Shown piece after piece: positions 23,206-24,550 of a stretch of DNA of 24,550 nt. The first letter of the stretch is position 1; each line of letters opens with the position of its first letter. The notes below the pieces were generated by a model. That model did not search any database. It had not been told where the DNA came from and saw nothing but the letters and a program-made list of their open reading frames with translations. Both the position numbers and the translations under genes were made by a program. Source of the DNA: Verrucomicrobiota bacterium (lineage in GTDB: Bacteria > Verrucomicrobiota > Verrucomicrobiia > Opitutales > Opitutaceae); assembly GCA_023430825.1 (NCBI GenBank), contig JAEYYL010000436.1, positions 1 to 24,550 of the forward strand. The letters are read 5' to 3'.

Positions 23206-23406
23206 GCCCTAAGCTCCAAGCTCCAACCTCCAAGCACCAATGAAACTTCAATCTTCAACCCTCAAAGATTCCGCCCGTGCGATGATTGGAGGTTGAGACT
23301 TGGGGCTTCACTGGAGCTTGGTGCTTGGAGCTTGGTGCTTCTCTGCTGCTTGGTGCTTGGAGCTTCGTGCTTCTCTGCTGCTTGGTGCTTGGAGCTTCGT
23401 GCTTCC
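23206..23406. repeat. CCAAGCTCC word repeats, with 2.8 copies of a 32-bp tandem unit
   Basis: The left part (23206-23267) consists of CAAGCTCCAAGCTCCAACC-type words; the right part (from 23286) has the complementary words TTGGAGC and TTGGTGC. Within the right part, a 32-bp unit beginning GCTTGGTGCTTGGAGCTT repeats at 23316-23347, 23348-23379 and 23380-23406 (partial), with one mismatch between the first two. It occupies most of the 323-bp gap between the terminator and the next gene. There are no distinct spacers, so it is not a CRISPR array. Confidence 0.75.
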
Positions 23407-23423
23407 GCAGCCACACTGCGGCC

Positions 23424-23912
23424 ATGTCCACGCTCGAATGGCTCGAAGCGCTCAGTTACGTCGTGACCATCATCGGCCTCCCGTTCGCCATCGTCGTTTT
23501 CATCAAGGAACAGCGCAAGGAACGGCAAAACGACGATGAGGACCTCTACCTCCAACTCTCCGACGAATACTCGAAATTTCTCCGCCTGGTGCTGGAGCAC
23601 TCCGATCTGCACCTGATGACGCGCACCCAGCCCGAAGCACCGTTCACGTCCGACCAGATCGAGCGGCGCAACGTTCTCTTCGAGGTTCTCATCGCGATCT
23701 TCGAGCGCGCCTACATCCTCGTTTACGAGGACCAAATGACGCGCCAGGCCACGCGTCTCTGGCAGACGTGGGCCGACTACATGCGCGACTGGTGCCGCCG
23801 GCCGGACTTCCGCGAACTCCTCCCCGATTTGCTCCAGGGCGAAGATCCGCAGTTCCAAGCCTACATCCGCCAGATCGCCGACGAAGAATCGACGCGCCCG
23901 ACAGCCGCTTAG
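23424..23912 (+). CDS. Unknown protein with one N-terminal membrane segment
   Basis: 162 residues. Residues about 9-27 (ALSYVVTIIGLPFAIVVFI) form one membrane segment, followed by a charged stretch KEQRKERQNDDEDLYLQLSD and a mostly helical, acidic cytoplasmic-looking domain with many aromatic residues (ERAYILVYEDQMTRQATRLW, then QTWADYMRDWC). No catalytic motif is visible and I do not recognise the family. ATG 23424 was chosen because the upstream extension from 23286 is encoded by the 32-bp tandem repeat. It has no obvious functional link to pgi downstream. Confidence 0.75.
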   Translation: MSTLEWLEALSYVVTIIGLPFAIVVFIKEQRKERQNDDEDLYLQLSDEYSKFLRLVLEHSDLHLMTRTQPEAPFTSDQIERRNVLFEVLIAIFERAYILVYEDQMTRQATRLWQTWADYMRDWCRRPDFRELLPDLLQGEDPQFQAYIRQIADEESTRPTAA

Positions 23913-24169
23913 CGCCTCCCCGTTCAGGTGGCTCGCTGCGTGAGCAGCGGGAGCGCATCGCCCGCCTTCTTCGATGGCGCCCCGCCGCGCCGCAACGAAG
24001 CCCTGCCGGAATTTCGGATAGTAATCCCCGCAGCGTCGCCCACATTTTGGTTCGCACGACGCTGCCACGAAGCTCCAACCTCTTCACCCAAATCGCGCCC
24101 GCCAACCTTCTTCCATCGCACTCCAGCTACTCGCTACTCACTACCCGCTACTCGCTACTTCCTTCTCCC
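23913..24169. other. 257-bp gap before pgi with two repeats
   Basis: AGGTGGCTCGCTGCGTGAGC at 23926-23945 starts a hairpin (CGCTGC 23934-23939 / GCAGCG 23944-23949) related to the middle part of the element at 18425-18503. At 24126-24160, variants of the word GCTACTC repeat about five times. No gene and no clear promoter hexamers are seen. Confidence 0.55.
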
Positions 24170-24550
24170 ATGACCTGGAATCGCTTCAAAACCCATTTCT
24201 ATCACCACGCCGACCTCGGCGTCTCGCTCGACATCAGTCGCATTCCGTTCCCCGACGATTTCCTCGTATCGATGGAGCCGAAGATGCAGGAAGCGTTCGC
24301 CGCCATGGCCGCGCTCGAAGGCGGCGCCATCGCCAACCCCGACGAGAAACGCATGGTCGGCCACTACTGGCTCCGCGCCCCGCACCTCGCGCCCACGCCC
24401 GAGCTTTCCGCCGAGATCACCAGCACGCTCGCCGCGATCAAGGACTTCACCGCCAAGGTCCACGCCGGCACGATCGCCGGCCCCAAGGGCAAATTCAAAA
24501 ACCTCCTCGTGGTCGGCATCGGCGGCTCCGCCCTCGGCCCGCAACTCGTC
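24170..24550 (+). CDS. pgi: Glucose-6-phosphate isomerase, N-terminal part (cut by window end)
   Basis: The first 127 residues are present. LLVVGIGGSALGPQLV at the very end (GIGGSALG about 116-123) is the sugar-phosphate-binding signature of the phosphoglucose isomerase SIS fold, and MVGHYWLRAPHLAP earlier fits the pattern of short bacterial isomerases. The enzyme interconverts glucose 6-phosphate and fructose 6-phosphate in glycolysis. ATG 24170 directly follows the GCTACTC repeat; no strong ribosome-binding site is visible. Confidence 0.88.
   Translation, partial: MTWNRFKTHFYHHADLGVSLDISRIPFPDDFLVSMEPKMQEAFAAMAALEGGAIANPDEKRMVGHYWLRAPHLAPTPELSAEITSTLAAIKDFTAKVHAGTIAGPKGKFKNLLVVGIGGSALGPQLV

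Noticed and set aside
23316..23406. CRISPR array
   Set aside because: The 32-bp units are directly adjacent, with no variable spacers and no cas genes.
23286..23423. N-terminal signal peptide extension of the 23424 gene
   Set aside because: The hydrophobic residues are encoded by the tandem word repeat; the ATG at 23424 gives a sensible membrane-anchored protein.

Overview
The window is GC-rich chromosomal DNA, coding on both strands, and reads as a member of the Verrucomicrobiota, most likely Opitutales/Opitutaceae. This rests on codon bias, the mix of housekeeping genes with a secreted GH127-type glycosidase, and gaps filled with short 'word' repeats and hairpins. No database search was possible, so the taxonomic call is an inference. 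Twenty-one protein genes (two cut by the window edges), one further unrecognised small protein gene and one tRNA gene are supported. No phage, IS element, CRISPR array or rRNA was seen.

Layout. 1-2576 (+): the 3' end of guaB (IMP dehydrogenase), a small helix-turn-helix (HTH) protein gene, and a long, divergent adenylosuccinate synthetase (purA-like). The gaps here carry three copies of one palindrome (half-site CGTTTGTCATCT); the middle copy overlaps a TATAAT box in front of the HTH gene. 2608-6813 (-): a compact cluster transcribed ruvX, truA, comF, accD, folC. 6891-8048 (+): a MoeB/ThiF-type E1-like enzyme with a C-terminal rhodanese domain. 8255-8641 (-): a small basic protein with a coiled-coil, a Lys/Ala-rich linker and an HTH, followed by a strong terminator. 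8737-11154 (+): an HTH-metallo-beta-lactamase fusion and a membrane PAS histidine kinase. 11289-11363 (+): tRNA-Cys(GCA). 11434-13815 (-): an exported GH127-type beta-L-arabinofuranosidase. 13943-23100 (+): stand-alone coaB, parA, two ABC-2 permeases, rnc, mfd and a SurA-like parvulin whose start overlaps the mfd stop, closed by an intrinsic terminator. 23424-24550 (+): an unknown single-TM protein and the 5' part of pgi.

How the genes fit together. guaB and purA encode the two enzymes that compete for IMP, and the HTH gene with its palindromes lies between them, so a local purine-branch regulator is a testable idea. The minus cluster mixes tRNA modification, nucleic-acid processing, fatty-acid and folate functions and is probably one transcript. 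mfd and the SurA-like gene are likely translationally coupled. The permease pair has no ATPase and parA has no parB in the window.

The most unusual features are the three-copy palindrome around the HTH gene, an AccD lacking all four zinc-ribbon cysteines, a divergent PurA, an H-NS-like coil joined to an HTH, and several unrelated short-word repeats arranged as inverted pairs in the gaps, two kinds of which also lie in frame inside mfd.
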